This document shows positions 1 through 8,024 of a stretch of DNA of 64,000 bases, piece by piece (within the stretch, counting starts at the first letter, position 1; each line of letters opens with the position of its first letter). The notes beneath the pieces are model-generated. The model ran no database searches. It saw only the letters and a list, made by a program, of their open reading frames with translations, and had not been told where the DNA came from. The position numbers and the translations under genes are program-made. Source of the stretch: Thermoleophilia bacterium (lineage in GTDB: Bacteria; Actinomycetota; Thermoleophilia; Gaiellales; Gaiellaceae); assembly GCA_020845695.1 (NCBI GenBank), contig JADLFG010000031.1, positions 53,670 through 117,669 of the forward strand. Reading direction: 5' to 3'.

Positions 1-57
1 CTCGCGGCCAACGCGTGTTTCGAAATGCTCTCGCTGCTCGCGCTCTTGCGGGCCTGA
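1..57 (+). CDS. C-terminal fragment of an unidentified protein
   Basis: The first 18 codons of the window read through without a stop and end in TGA. The tail is hydrophobic and Leu/Ala-rich. It could be the end of a gene that begins before the window and converges on the ATPase gene on the other strand. The fragment is too short to identify, and a chance open frame is possible in this GC-rich DNA. Confidence 0.3.
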   Translation, partial: LAANACFEMLSLLALLRA

Positions 58-68
58 CCGGACCGGGC

Positions 69-1208
69 TTACGACTCGGCCGGCGGCCGCGCCGCGAACA
101 GATGCGGCTCGAGCCGCTCCAGACCCGGCACGTCGTGGACGTCGCCGTCGAGGTGGGGGAGCTCGAGCAGCGGCTCCGGCCCGAGCCGGCGCGCGAGCGA
201 CCGGACGTTGGCCCGGTCGCGCTCGGCGAGCACCTGGTAGGCGAGGAAGGCGTCGGCAGCGCGGGCGGCGACGCCGGGGTCGAGGCCGGCATCCACGAGC
301 TGGCCGAGGGCACCCCGCCGCAGGGTCGCGGCCGAGCGCCGGCGCTCATCGCCGAGGACGGCGGGGTGGATCTTGTTCACGATCACGCCCCCGAACGGCA
401 GCTCCGCCTCGACGAGCCGTCGCCAGAAGAACACCGCCTCCTCGATCGGCTCGCGCTCGGGCGTGGTCACGAGCAGGAACACGGTGCGCCGGTCGCCGAG
501 GAGCGCCCGCACCGCCACGGCCCGCTGCTTGAAGCCGTCGTACATGCCCTCGAACCCGAGCAGGAACTCGGTCAGATCGGAGAGGAACGTGATCCCGATC
601 AGCCGCTCGAGCGCCTTCCAGGCGACGAGCGACGCCTGACCGAGCGTGCGCAGCCCCAGCCCGCCCGCCCGCATGCCTCCTTCGAGCAGGGTACGCAGCG
701 CCTTGCCCTCGACGAAGCGGGTGATCCGGTTCGGGGCGTCGATGAAGTCGAGCGCGTGGCGACTCGGCGGCGTGTCGAGGACGAGCAGGTCGTACCCGCC
801 CCGGCGGTGCAGCTCGTAGAGGCGTTCCATCGCCATGTATTCCTGGGAGCCGCCGACCGCGCCCGAGAGCTGCCGGTAGATGCGGTTGCGCAGGATCCGG
901 TCGCGCGCCTCGGCGCTCGGAGCGTGCTCCTCGACCAGCCGATCGAACGTGCGCTTCGCATCGAGCGCGATCGCGAACAGCCGGCCGCTGCCGTGGCCGA
1001 GCTCCACCTCGTGCGGCTCGTCCGGCAGCGACTCGAGGCCGAGCGCGTTCGCGAGCCGCCTGGCCGGGTCGATCGTCAGGACGCACGCGGTGCGCCCGCG
1101 CCGTGCCGCCCCCAGCGCGAGGGCGGCGCTGACGGTCGTCTTGCCGACGCCCCCCGAGCCGCAGACCACGACGATCTCCGCTTCGCCCGTGAGTCGCTCG
1201 ACGTTCAC
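69..1208 (-). CDS. ArsA/Get3-like ATPase (second gene of pair)
   Basis: A 379-residue SIMIBI-class ATPase. A deviant Walker A, GSGGVGKTT, lies at residues 17-25, and the switch motif DTPPSRHALDF at about 145-155. These are hallmarks of the ArsA/Get3 family, which chaperones tail-anchored proteins or drives arsenite export. No arsenic genes are nearby. Its GTG start overlaps the stop of the preceding ATPase gene as GTGA, so the two are probably co-translated. Actinobacteria commonly carry such an adjacent pair (for example Rv3679/Rv3680 of M. tuberculosis), which likely acts as a heteromer. The family is certain; the client is unknown. Confidence 0.88.
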   Translation of the reverse strand: MNVERLTGEAEIVVVCGSGGVGKTTVSAALALGAARRGRTACVLTIDPARRLANALGLESLPDEPHEVELGHGSGRLFAIALDAKRTFDRLVEEHAPSAEARDRILRNRIYRQLSGAVGGSQEYMAMERLYELHRRGGYDLLVLDTPPSRHALDFIDAPNRITRFVEGKALRTLLEGGMRAGGLGLRTLGQASLVAWKALERLIGITFLSDLTEFLLGFEGMYDGFKQRAVAVRALLGDRRTVFLLVTTPEREPIEEAVFFWRRLVEAELPFGGVIVNKIHPAVLGDERRRSAATLRRGALGQLVDAGLDPGVAARAADAFLAYQVLAERDRANVRSLARRLGPEPLLELPHLDGDVHDVPGLERLEPHLFAARPPAES

Positions 1209-2140
1209 GGCAGCTCTCCGAGCGAGGGCGAAAGCAGCTCCGCCAGCTCCGAGACGCCGTCGAGGTCGAGCTCCGGGCGAAACAGGAACGGCAGCCCGAT
1301 CCGGGGCACGGCGGTGGCGGCGGCGAGCCGCGCCAGCTCAGCCTCCTGTTCCCCGCGCCGGGCGAGGTGGGAAAGGGCCGCGCGGACGGCCGCCCGTGCC
1401 GTCTCGCCCGCCGGCGCGAGCTCGGCCAGGGGCCCGCGGTCGGCCGCGACCACGAGCTCCGGGTAGATCGCGTTGACGACGAGAGCCTGGGCGGCGAGCC
1501 CGAGCGGGCGCAACCACTCGAGCGCGTCCAGCGTCTCGTTGACCGGGATCTCCTCGGCGCGGGTGACGAGGACGATCCCGGTCCGCGCCGGGTCCGCGAC
1601 GAGCTCGGCGATCGCCCTCGACTCCTCGTGGATGCGGCCGACTCTCGCGATCTCGAGGAACGCGCGCGGCGTTCGCAGCAGCCCGAGCCCGTGCCCCGTG
1701 GCGGGCGCGTCCACCACGATCACCTCGTGTCGTCGCTCGCCGTCGCGGGTCCGCTGCTCGGCGAGATGCCAGACCTTGCCGAGCGTCACGAGCTCTCGGA
1801 GGCCCGGAGCCGCAGCCGCCAGATAGCCGAAGGCCCGGCTCTCGACCAGCCGCTCGGCGAGCGCTCGTACCCGCAGCGCCATGGTCAGGTACTCCTCGAG
1901 CGCTCGCTGCGGCTCGAGCGCCAGCCCGGCCAGACCGGGGTAGAGGGGGATCTCCCGGCCGGGCCCGGCAGCTCCGTCCTCACCGAACAGGCGCGCGAGG
2001 TGCGCCTCGGAGGCGAGCTCGACGAGCAGCGTCCGCCGGCCGCTCCAGGCCGCGGCGAGCCCGATCGCGGCCGCCACCGTGGTCTTGCCGACGCCGCCCT
2101 TGCCGGTGACGATCACGAGCTGCCGATCGAGGAGCGACAT
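1205..2140 (-). CDS. ArsA/Get3-like ATPase (first gene of pair)
   Basis: A 311-residue paralogue of the downstream ATPase. It has GKGGVGKTT at residues 13-21 and a switch motif DAPATGH at about 144-150. The remaining sequence is Arg/Leu-rich and helical, as expected for a Get3-like client-binding subdomain. It starts with ATG at 2140, only 24 bases from the divergent GTG of a small membrane-protein gene, so both promoters must lie in or next to that short gap. It is shorter than its partner, which suggests specialised subunits rather than a homodimer. The family is clear; the cellular role is inferred from actinobacterial pairs. Confidence 0.88.
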   Translation of the reverse strand: MSLLDRQLVIVTGKGGVGKTTVAAAIGLAAAWSGRRTLLVELASEAHLARLFGEDGAAGPGREIPLYPGLAGLALEPQRALEEYLTMALRVRALAERLVESRAFGYLAAAAPGLRELVTLGKVWHLAEQRTRDGERRHEVIVVDAPATGHGLGLLRTPRAFLEIARVGRIHEESRAIAELVADPARTGIVLVTRAEEIPVNETLDALEWLRPLGLAAQALVVNAIYPELVVAADRGPLAELAPAGETARAAVRAALSHLARRGEQEAELARLAAATAVPRIGLPFLFRPELDLDGVSELAELLSPSLGELP

Positions 2141-2164
2141 CCCGAATACCGTACTCTTCGCCCC

Positions 2165-2605
2165 GTGGCCCTCGCGCTCTCGTCGCTGGCGTCGTGGCCG
2201 GCGCGCCGCTTCGCCTTCGCCGTCGGCGCGGCGCTGCTCGTCGCAGCCGTCACCGGTATCCCGACCGACCTCGTCGACACGCCGCTGTTCGGCCGCCAGA
2301 TCGGGGTGACCGCCTGGGCGTACCCCGTCTGGATCGTCTCGTCCCTGCTCGCGGGCCTACTCGCCGCGACCGCGCTCAGGCCGGCCCGCCCGGTTGCGGG
2401 CGGCGGCCTGCTCGCGCTCTTCGCCGTCGGGTGCCCCGTCTGCAACAAGCCGGTGCTGCTCCTGCTCGGCAGCGCCGGCGCGCTCGAGTGGTTCGCTCCG
2501 CTCCAGCCCGTCCTCGGCGCCCTCGCGATCGCCGGGCTCGCCGCCGCGCTCGTCGTCCGCCTCCGCGCGGAAGCGGCCTGCGCCGTCACGTCGGCTGGCG
2601 GCTGA
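2165..2605 (+). CDS. Small polytopic membrane protein with a CPVC motif
   Basis: A 146-residue protein with about four predicted membrane segments. The third begins with GCPVCNKPV, a CxxC pair at the membrane boundary that could be redox-active or bind metal. The GTG start at 2165 is chosen because TACTCT sits seven bases upstream (2152-2157), the pattern of leaderless genes seen throughout this window. It is divergent from the Get3-like ATPase pair with only 24 bases between the starts. I do not recognise the family. A thiol-exchange or metal-transport role is possible but not shown. A 14-bp palindrome follows the stop at 2606-2619. Confidence 0.7.
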   Translation: MALALSSLASWPARRFAFAVGAALLVAAVTGIPTDLVDTPLFGRQIGVTAWAYPVWIVSSLLAGLLAATALRPARPVAGGGLLALFAVGCPVCNKPVLLLLGSAGALEWFAPLQPVLGALAIAGLAAALVVRLRAEAACAVTSAGG

Positions 2606-2649
2606 GCGGGGCGCCCCGCAGCCGGGGCGGAAGGCGAGAAGGACTGTGC

Positions 2650-2655
2650 TACCCT
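2650..2655 (+). promoter_or_regulatory. Predicted -10 element of parA-ftsZ
   Basis: TACCCT lies 18 bases before the parA ATG. A purine-rich Shine-Dalgarno candidate, GAAAGAGG at 2661-2668, is positioned five bases before the ATG. Unlike most promoters in this window, this one leaves a short untranslated leader with a ribosome binding site. Confidence 0.4.
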
Positions 2656-2673
2656 GGCGCGAAAGAGGCCGCC

Positions 2674-3492
2674 ATGGTCTCCCTTCTCACGCGCGCCGTT
2701 CGACGGGCGCCGTCCTCGCAAGGAGCAACGCTGGGCAAGGTCATCGCGTTCGCCAACCAGAAGGGCGGCGTGGCGAAGACCACCACGACGCTCAACCTCG
2801 CCGTCGCGTTTCGCGAGCGGGGCCACAGCGTGCTCGCCGTCGATCTCGACCCGCAGGGCAACCTGACGATGAGCCAGGGGATGAACCCGGACGAGCTCGA
2901 CCAGTCGATGTTCGACGTGCTGGTACGGTCGCTGCCGATCGAGGAGATCATCCACCGGGCCGAGATCGATGTCGCCGTCTCGTCGATCGACCTCGCCGGG
3001 GCCGAGCTGGCGCTGTCGAGCATGATCGGCCGGGAGCGCGCGCTCCAGAAGGCGCTCCTGCCGGTGCGCACGGACTACGACTTCATCCTGATCGACACGC
3101 CTCCGTCGCTCGGCCTGCTCACGATCAACGCGCTCACGGCCTCCGACGAGGTGATCGTCCCCGTCCAGTGCGAGTACCTGTCGCTGCGGGGTCTCGTCCA
3201 GCTCCAGAACACGCTGGAGATGATCCGGGAGAATCTCAACCCGAGCGTCGACATCCGCGGGATCCTGCCGACGATGTACGACAACCGCACGCTGCACAGC
3301 CGCGAGGCGATCGACATGCTGAAGGAGAACTACGGCGACCTCGTCTTCCGAACCAGGATCCGCAAGACGATCCGCTACGCGGAAGCGCCCGTCCAGGGCA
3401 GCTCGGTGCTCAAGTACGACCCGACCGGCCCGGCCGCCAAGGCCTACCGGGATCTCGCGAGGGAGGTGCTGAACGGTGCGACGCCGCGCTAG
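2674..3492 (+). CDS. parA: ParA/Soj-family ATPase
   Basis: A 272-residue Walker-type ATPase of the ParA/MinD superfamily. KGGVAKTT is at residues 30-37, a Walker A' VDLDPQGN at about 56-63, and DTPPSLG at 141-147. The C-terminal half keeps the typical ParA pattern ([22 protein letters not shown]). The ATG at 2674 has a good ribosome binding site and adds about 19 residues before the usual ParA start. No parB or parS-like gene is adjacent. Instead its end overlaps the start of an ftsZ gene by 17 bases, which suggests translational coupling. It may segregate DNA or, like PomZ and MipZ, position FtsZ. Confidence 0.9.
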   Translation: MVSLLTRAVRRAPSSQGATLGKVIAFANQKGGVAKTTTTLNLAVAFRERGHSVLAVDLDPQGNLTMSQGMNPDELDQSMFDVLVRSLPIEEIIHRAEIDVAVSSIDLAGAELALSSMIGRERALQKALLPVRTDYDFILIDTPPSLGLLTINALTASDEVIVPVQCEYLSLRGLVQLQNTLEMIRENLNPSVDIRGILPTMYDNRTLHSREAIDMLKENYGDLVFRTRIRKTIRYAEAPVQGSSVLKYDPTGPAAKAYRDLAREVLNGATPR

Positions 3493-4807
3493 CATGCGCG
3501 AGGGACCGCTCGCCGAGCTGTTCAAGGCGACCGAGGCGGCCCAGCGCCAGGCGGAACGGGTCGATCCCGCCGCCGGCGGCGAGGTGCCGCTGCAGGCGGT
3601 GACCGGCGAGCCGGCCGGCGCGGAGGAGGGTTCCGAGGCGGGCCATCCGGTCGAGGAGACCGCCAGCCTGCTCGTGCCCGTGCCCGAGCCGCCGGCGGAA
3701 CCCGCCCGCGAGCCGGAGCCGGCGCCCGCTGCGAGGCTCGCTGTCGCGCCCCAGGTGACCGTGCGCGACGCGCCGCGGCTCTCGCGGGTGCCGCGAGCGG
3801 ACTCGGCTGCCTACCTCGCGGTGATCCGCGTCGTCGGCGTCGGCGGCGGCGGGCTCAACGCGGTCAACCGCATGATCGAGGCGGGTATCTCCCAGGTCGA
3901 GTTCATCGCCGTCAACACCGACATCCAGCAACTGCGCACCTCGGATGCGCCGGTGAAGCTCCACATCGGCCGCGAGCTGACGCAGGGGCTCGGCTCGGGA
4001 GCAGACCCCGACGTCGGCCGCCGCGCCGCCGAGGAGGCCTACGACCAGGTCAAGCACGTGCTGCGCGGCTCCGACATGGTGTTCGTGACCGCCGGCGAAG
4101 GCGGCGGTACCGGCTCCGGCGCGGCGCCCGTGGTGGCCCGGATCGCGCGCGAGGTCGGCGCGCTGACCGTCGGCATCGTGACGATGCCGTTTCGCTTCGA
4201 GGGCACGCGCCGCCGCGAGCAGGCCGATCACGGAGTCGAGGAGCTGCGCTCGGTTTGCGACACCGTGATCGTGATCCCGAACGACCGCCTGCTCGAGGTG
4301 CTCGACCGCTCGACGTCGATGCTGGAGGCGTTCCGGATCGCCGACGACGTGCTGCGCCAGGGCGTTCAGGGGATCTGCGACCTGATCACGATGCCCGGGC
4401 TGATCAACCTCGACTTCGCCGACGTCCGCACGATCATGCGCGACGCGGGCTCGGCGCTGATGGGCATCGGCTTCGCCACGGGCGAGAACCGTGCCCGGGA
4501 GGCGGCTGAACGGGCGCTGCGCTCGCCGCTGATCGACACCGAGATCACCGGCGCGCGCGGGATCCTGCTCTCGATCGCCGGCGGCGAGGATCTCTCGCTG
4601 CTCGAGGTGACCGAGGCGGCCGAGGTGATCCGCGCCGCGGCGACCGACGACACCAACATCATCTTCGGCGCCACGGTCGACCCCAAGCTCAACGGGCAGG
4701 TCTGGGTCACGGTGGTCGCGACCGGGCTCGGCAAGAGCGCGCGGCCGCTCCGGCGGGCGCCGGCCACCGAGACGCTCGACCCGCCGAGCTTTCTGCGCGA
4801 CCTCTAG
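3476..4807 (+). CDS. ftsZ: FtsZ with a long N-terminal extension
   Basis: A 443-residue tubulin-like GTPase. The core starts near residue 115 ([11 protein letters not shown]) and contains the tubulin signature GGGTGSG and the T7-type [12 protein letters not shown] conserved C-terminal peptide, DPPSFLRDL, ends the protein. About 105 extra residues precede the core: a predicted amphipathic helix (about 6-27) and then a Pro/Glu/Ala-rich, probably disordered stretch. The usual long linker between core and C-terminal peptide is reduced to about 16 residues. GTG at 3476 has GGGAGG nine bases upstream; ATG 3494 is an alternative without one. It overlaps parA and lies outside any division-cell-wall cluster. 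Confidence 0.92.
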   Translation: MRRRASMREGPLAELFKATEAAQRQAERVDPAAGGEVPLQAVTGEPAGAEEGSEAGHPVEETASLLVPVPEPPAEPAREPEPAPAARLAVAPQVTVRDAPRLSRVPRADSAAYLAVIRVVGVGGGGLNAVNRMIEAGISQVEFIAVNTDIQQLRTSDAPVKLHIGRELTQGLGSGADPDVGRRAAEEAYDQVKHVLRGSDMVFVTAGEGGGTGSGAAPVVARIAREVGALTVGIVTMPFRFEGTRRREQADHGVEELRSVCDTVIVIPNDRLLEVLDRSTSMLEAFRIADDVLRQGVQGICDLITMPGLINLDFADVRTIMRDAGSALMGIGFATGENRAREAAERALRSPLIDTEITGARGILLSIAGGEDLSLLEVTEAAEVIRAAATDDTNIIFGATVDPKLNGQVWVTVVATGLGKSARPLRRAPATETLDPPSFLRDL

Positions 4808-4855
4808 CGGGGTCGCGTGCCCGGGCCCGCGCGAGCGGCGCTAGGCTCCCCGCCG

Positions 4856-6430
4856 ATGGGGGGCGCGGTCGCCGCGGGTCACCCGCTCACGGCCCGGGCA
4901 GGGGCTGACGTGCTCGCGGCCGGTGGCAACGCGGTCGATGCCTGCATCGCCGCGGCCGCGGTCGGCTGGGTGGTCGAGAGCCCGCTGACGGGACCCGGCG
5001 CGGGCGGGTTCATGCTCGTGCACCGGGCGCGGGACGGCCGCGATGCCGTGCTCGACTTCTTCGTCTCCCATCCCGGCCGAGGGCTGCCACCGGGCGCTGG
5101 CGGCAAGCCAGAGGCGGTTGCGGTGCCGTTCGGGGCGGGCGACACGACCCAGACGTTCCTGGTCGGCCCGGCCTCGTGCGCGGTGCCCGGGGCCGTCGCC
5201 GGTCTCGCCGCGGCCCATCGCCTGTTCGGCACCGTGCCGTGGCCCGAGCTGCTCGCGCCCGCAATCGCGCTCGCGCGCGGCGGCGTCGATCTGACCCGAG
5301 AGCAGGCCCTCCTCCATGCCGTCCTCGACGGGGTGCTTCGGCGGGAGCCGGAGGGCCGGGAGGTGTACGGCGCTCGCGCGCCGCTGCGGGCAGGCGAGCG
5401 GCTGGTGATGGCGGCGCTCGCCGGCACGCTCGAACGGGTCGCGGCCGAGGGGGAGGCGGCCTTCTATCGCGGCGAGCTCGCGGGCAAGCTCGCCGCTGCC
5501 GTCGCGGGGCGCGGCGGGCGGATCACGGTGGACGATCTCGCCGCCTACCGGGTCGTTCGGCGGCGGCCGGTGCGGGTTGCCTACCGGGGTCACGAGGTCG
5601 CGTCGAACGGGCCGCCCTCGGCCGGCGGCGTGCTGATCGCGTACGCTCTGCGCGTGCTCGACGCGGTCGGGCCGGGCGGCCCTCCGGGCAGCCCGGATGC
5701 GCTCGCGACGCTGGCCGAGGCCGCCCGGGAGGCAGCGATCGCTCGCGGCGGGACGTTCGCGGCCGCGCTCCATCGAGGCGGGCTGGCCGGGCGGCTGCTC
5801 GGCGACGAGGGTGTGCGGGCGGCGGTCGGTCGCGTCCGCGCGGGCGGCGGGCCCGCGGCTCCGCTCGAGCGGCGGCTGCCGTCGACCACGCACGTGAGCG
5901 TGCTCGACGGGCGGGGAAACGCGGCGTCGCTGTCCTCTTCGACCGGCTGCGGCTCCGGCGTCTTCGTGCCCGGCACCGGGATCCAGCTCAATAACATGCT
6001 CGGCGAGATCGACCTCAACCCGCCGGACGCTCCGGCGCGGCCGGGGTTGCGCCTGACCAGCATGATGGCGCCGACGCTCGTCTTGCATCGGCGACGCCCG
6101 CGCCTCGTGGTCGGTAGCGCGGGCTCGGAGCGGCTTCGCGGCGCGATCGTCCAGACGATCGTCAACGTGGTCGATCACGGGCTGCCGATCGCCGAGGCGA
6201 TCGAGCGTCCGCGGGTGCATCTCGACGGTGAGGAGCTCCACTGCGAGGGCGGGATCGGCACCGGGGCTGTCGAGGAGCTGGAGCGGCGCGGCTACCGCAC
6301 GGTGCGCTGGCCCGGGCCCGGGCGGAACCTCTACTTCGGGGGCGTCAGCGCGGTCGCGGTCGCCCGCGAAGGCGGGCTCGAGGCGGCGGGCGACCCGCGC
6401 CGCGGCGGCCACGGGGTCGTCGTCGAGTGA
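4856..6430 (+). CDS. ggt: Gamma-glutamyltransferase
   Basis: A 524-residue Ntn-hydrolase of the GGT family, which transfers or hydrolyses gamma-glutamyl groups of glutathione-like compounds. The substrate-side motif NAVDACIAAAAV is near the N-terminus. The autoprocessing and nucleophile site is the Thr of STTHVSV in the second half, followed by SLSSSTG and the PTLVL region. No signal peptide is visible, so a cytoplasmic location is likely, unlike periplasmic E. coli GGT. ATG 4856 is preferred because TAGGCT lies eight bases upstream; a GTG at 4817 is an in-frame alternative. The stop overlaps the next gene. Confidence 0.9.
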   Translation: MGGAVAAGHPLTARAGADVLAAGGNAVDACIAAAAVGWVVESPLTGPGAGGFMLVHRARDGRDAVLDFFVSHPGRGLPPGAGGKPEAVAVPFGAGDTTQTFLVGPASCAVPGAVAGLAAAHRLFGTVPWPELLAPAIALARGGVDLTREQALLHAVLDGVLRREPEGREVYGARAPLRAGERLVMAALAGTLERVAAEGEAAFYRGELAGKLAAAVAGRGGRITVDDLAAYRVVRRRPVRVAYRGHEVASNGPPSAGGVLIAYALRVLDAVGPGGPPGSPDALATLAEAAREAAIARGGTFAAALHRGGLAGRLLGDEGVRAAVGRVRAGGGPAAPLERRLPSTTHVSVLDGRGNAASLSSSTGCGSGVFVPGTGIQLNNMLGEIDLNPPDAPARPGLRLTSMMAPTLVLHRRRPRLVVGSAGSERLRGAIVQTIVNVVDHGLPIAEAIERPRVHLDGEELHCEGGIGTGAVEELERRGYRTVRWPGPGRNLYFGGVSAVAVAREGGLEAAGDPRRGGHGVVVE

Positions 6431-6936
6431 GCGTCGAGATCAGGCATGCTCGCGCCGGCGACGCGCGCCGCCTCGTCGAGCTCGCGCGCGCGGTCGGCTC
6501 CGAGCCCGGAGGATGGCTCGCCACGGACGGACGGTGGCAGAGCCCGGGGGCCGAGCGCGCGCACCTGCGCGCTGTCTCCCGCTCGCGGCACGCGGCCGTC
6601 CTGGTCGCGGTGGGCGAAGCGGGAATCGTGGGGCGGCTCTCGATCGCCCGCCGCACGTACCCGCTCGGCGCTCACGTGGCCGAGGTCGGCCTCATGGTCG
6701 CACGGGCCGAGCGGGGCAAGGGTGTCGGTCGCGCCCTGCTGGCCGCGGCGGAGGTCTGGGCGCGGGGTGCCGGAATCGAGAAGCTTGAGCTGCACGTGCT
6801 GCCGCACAACGAGGCGGCCCTCGCCCTGTACGGACGCATGGGCTACGAGCGGGAGGGATATCGGCGCAGGCACTTCCGGCGCGGTGACGCGTACCTCGAC
6901 GCCATCCTGATGGCCAAGTTGCTCGAGCCATGCTAG
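6427..6936 (+). CDS. GNAT-family N-acetyltransferase
   Basis: A 169-residue acyl-CoA-dependent acetyltransferase. The acetyl-CoA binding motif A is seen as RGKGVGRALL at about residues 97-106. It is followed by the typical ELHVLPHNEAALALYGRMGY segment (motif B), resembling RimI and ribosomal-protein or small-molecule acetyltransferases. The GTG start overlaps the ggt stop as GTGA, so the two are probably translated together. The substrate cannot be read from sequence. Confidence 0.88.
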   Translation: MSVEIRHARAGDARRLVELARAVGSEPGGWLATDGRWQSPGAERAHLRAVSRSRHAAVLVAVGEAGIVGRLSIARRTYPLGAHVAEVGLMVARAERGKGVGRALLAAAEVWARGAGIEKLELHVLPHNEAALALYGRMGYEREGYRRRHFRRGDAYLDAILMAKLLEPC

Positions 6937-7015
6937 CACCGAGATGATCATGCGAGTACTGTTTTGCTCTGCGGCTCTCGTGCCGGCGAGTGCCCTGGCC
7001 AGGCATGCTTGCGGC

Positions 7016-7390
7016 ATGGCCGAGCACCCTGGCGCCCCGGGCCGGGGCACGATTACGCTCGAGGACGTCGAGCTTCGCGCCGAGGAGGAGCTCTGGAGCG
7101 GCGACTCCGACTCCGACCACTCGGGCTGGTTCTGCGTGCGGACCGACCCGTTCCCGTGCCCGGCGGCGGGCTGCACGTTCGTGGCGGAGTTCATGACCGC
7201 GGCGCATCTGATCCTCGTCTGGGAGGAGCGCGACGACCCCAACCTGCTTCGCCACGCGCAGCGGGCGAAGGAGGTCGGCCGCAACCCCAGGGTCGTCCCG
7301 TACGTGACCGCGTTCGGGCCCAGCACCTCCTACTACCTGTGGGAGGCGGCGGGCCGGCCGGTGCACGGCGTCAGGCGGGCGGGCCCCTAG
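7016..7390 (+). CDS. Small protein with a Cys/His zinc-finger-like motif
   Basis: A 124-residue protein of unknown function. Its centre has FPCPAAGCTFVAEFMTAAH, that is Cys-x4-Cys-x11-His, resembling half of a C2H2 zinc site. The rest is acidic and aromatic-rich. ATG 7016 is preferred because a CATGCT hexamer lies six bases upstream. An in-frame ATG at 6944 would add 24 residues that look like a weak signal peptide, so secretion is not excluded. Its stop codon shares a CTAG with the stop of the convergent Lon-domain gene. It was not recognised beyond these features. Confidence 0.6.
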   Translation: MAEHPGAPGRGTITLEDVELRAEEELWSGDSDSDHSGWFCVRTDPFPCPAAGCTFVAEFMTAAHLILVWEERDDPNLLRHAQRAKEVGRNPRVVPYVTAFGPSTSYYLWEAAGRPVHGVRRAGP

Positions 7391-8001
7391 CCCGGCGGCT
7401 CGACGCGCCCGTTCGCCTGCGCGCGCTCCCGGGCCAGGCGCGCGTACCGGGTCGCGGTGCGCGCGCGGACGAGCAGGTCCGTGAGCGCCGAGATCCGCTC
7501 GCGCTCGGAGAGCAGCTCGAGCAGACCCTGCCGGGAGTCGGTGCCGAGGCCGACGCGGGCCGCGATCCAGTAGGCGAGGCCCTCGGGGCCCGGGCTCGGC
7601 TCCCCGAAGTCCGCGCCCGCGGCCTCGGCCAGGCGCCGGTAGGCGGCGACACACGTCGCCAGCTCGCGGCTCGAGGGCTCGCCGGGCTCGTCGGCGACGA
7701 GCTCGACCAGGGCCGTGCGGAAGGAGCGCCCGGCGGTCTCCTCGACGATACGAAAGCGCGTCCGGCCTTCGGCGAGCACGTCGAGCCGGCCGTCCTCGTA
7801 GCGGGCCAGTACGTCGACGAGGGCCGCGGTCGTACCGAGCTCGCGCGTGTGCTCGTCGTCGGCGAGCACGAGGCCGAGCTCCTCGTCTCGTGCGAGGCAC
7901 TCCCCGACCAGCTCCCGGTAGCGGGGCTCGAAGATGTGCAGCGGGAGCTGCTCTCCAGGCAGCAGGACGAGCTCGAGCGGGAAGAGACCGATCTCCCTCA
8001 T
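7387..8001 (-). CDS. Lon N-terminal (substrate-binding) domain protein
   Basis: A 204-residue stand-alone LON_substr_bdg (PUA-like) domain protein. It opens with IGLFPLELVLLPGEQLPLHIFEPRYRELV, the diagnostic start of the Lon N-domain (residues 4-32). ATPase and protease domains are absent. Such orphan domains occur in many bacteria; function is unproven, possibly binding unfolded protein. It starts with ATG at 8001, back-to-back with hisC. Its TAG stop uses the same CTAG tetranucleotide as the converging gene. Confidence 0.85.
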   Translation of the reverse strand: MREIGLFPLELVLLPGEQLPLHIFEPRYRELVGECLARDEELGLVLADDEHTRELGTTAALVDVLARYEDGRLDVLAEGRTRFRIVEETAGRSFRTALVELVADEPGEPSSRELATCVAAYRRLAEAAGADFGEPSPGPEGLAYWIAARVGLGTDSRQGLLELLSERERISALTDLLVRARTATRYARLARERAQANGRVEPPG

Positions 8002-8024
8002 CGCGACAGGTTATGGTCCAGGAG

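Noticed and set aside
69..2140. Arsenite-efflux ATPases
   Set aside because: ArsA-like sequences alone do not indicate arsenic resistance. No arsB, arsR or arsD is present and the pair matches the actinobacterial Get3-like arrangement.
2606..2619. 14-bp palindrome GCGGGGC/GCCCCGC as terminator
   Set aside because: It directly follows a stop codon but has no loop and no T-tract. Such GC palindromes are expected by chance at this base composition.
4841..6412. A minus-strand open frame of 523 codons
   Set aside because: It is antisense to gamma-glutamyltransferase, with Arg/Pro-rich composition and no recognisable motif.
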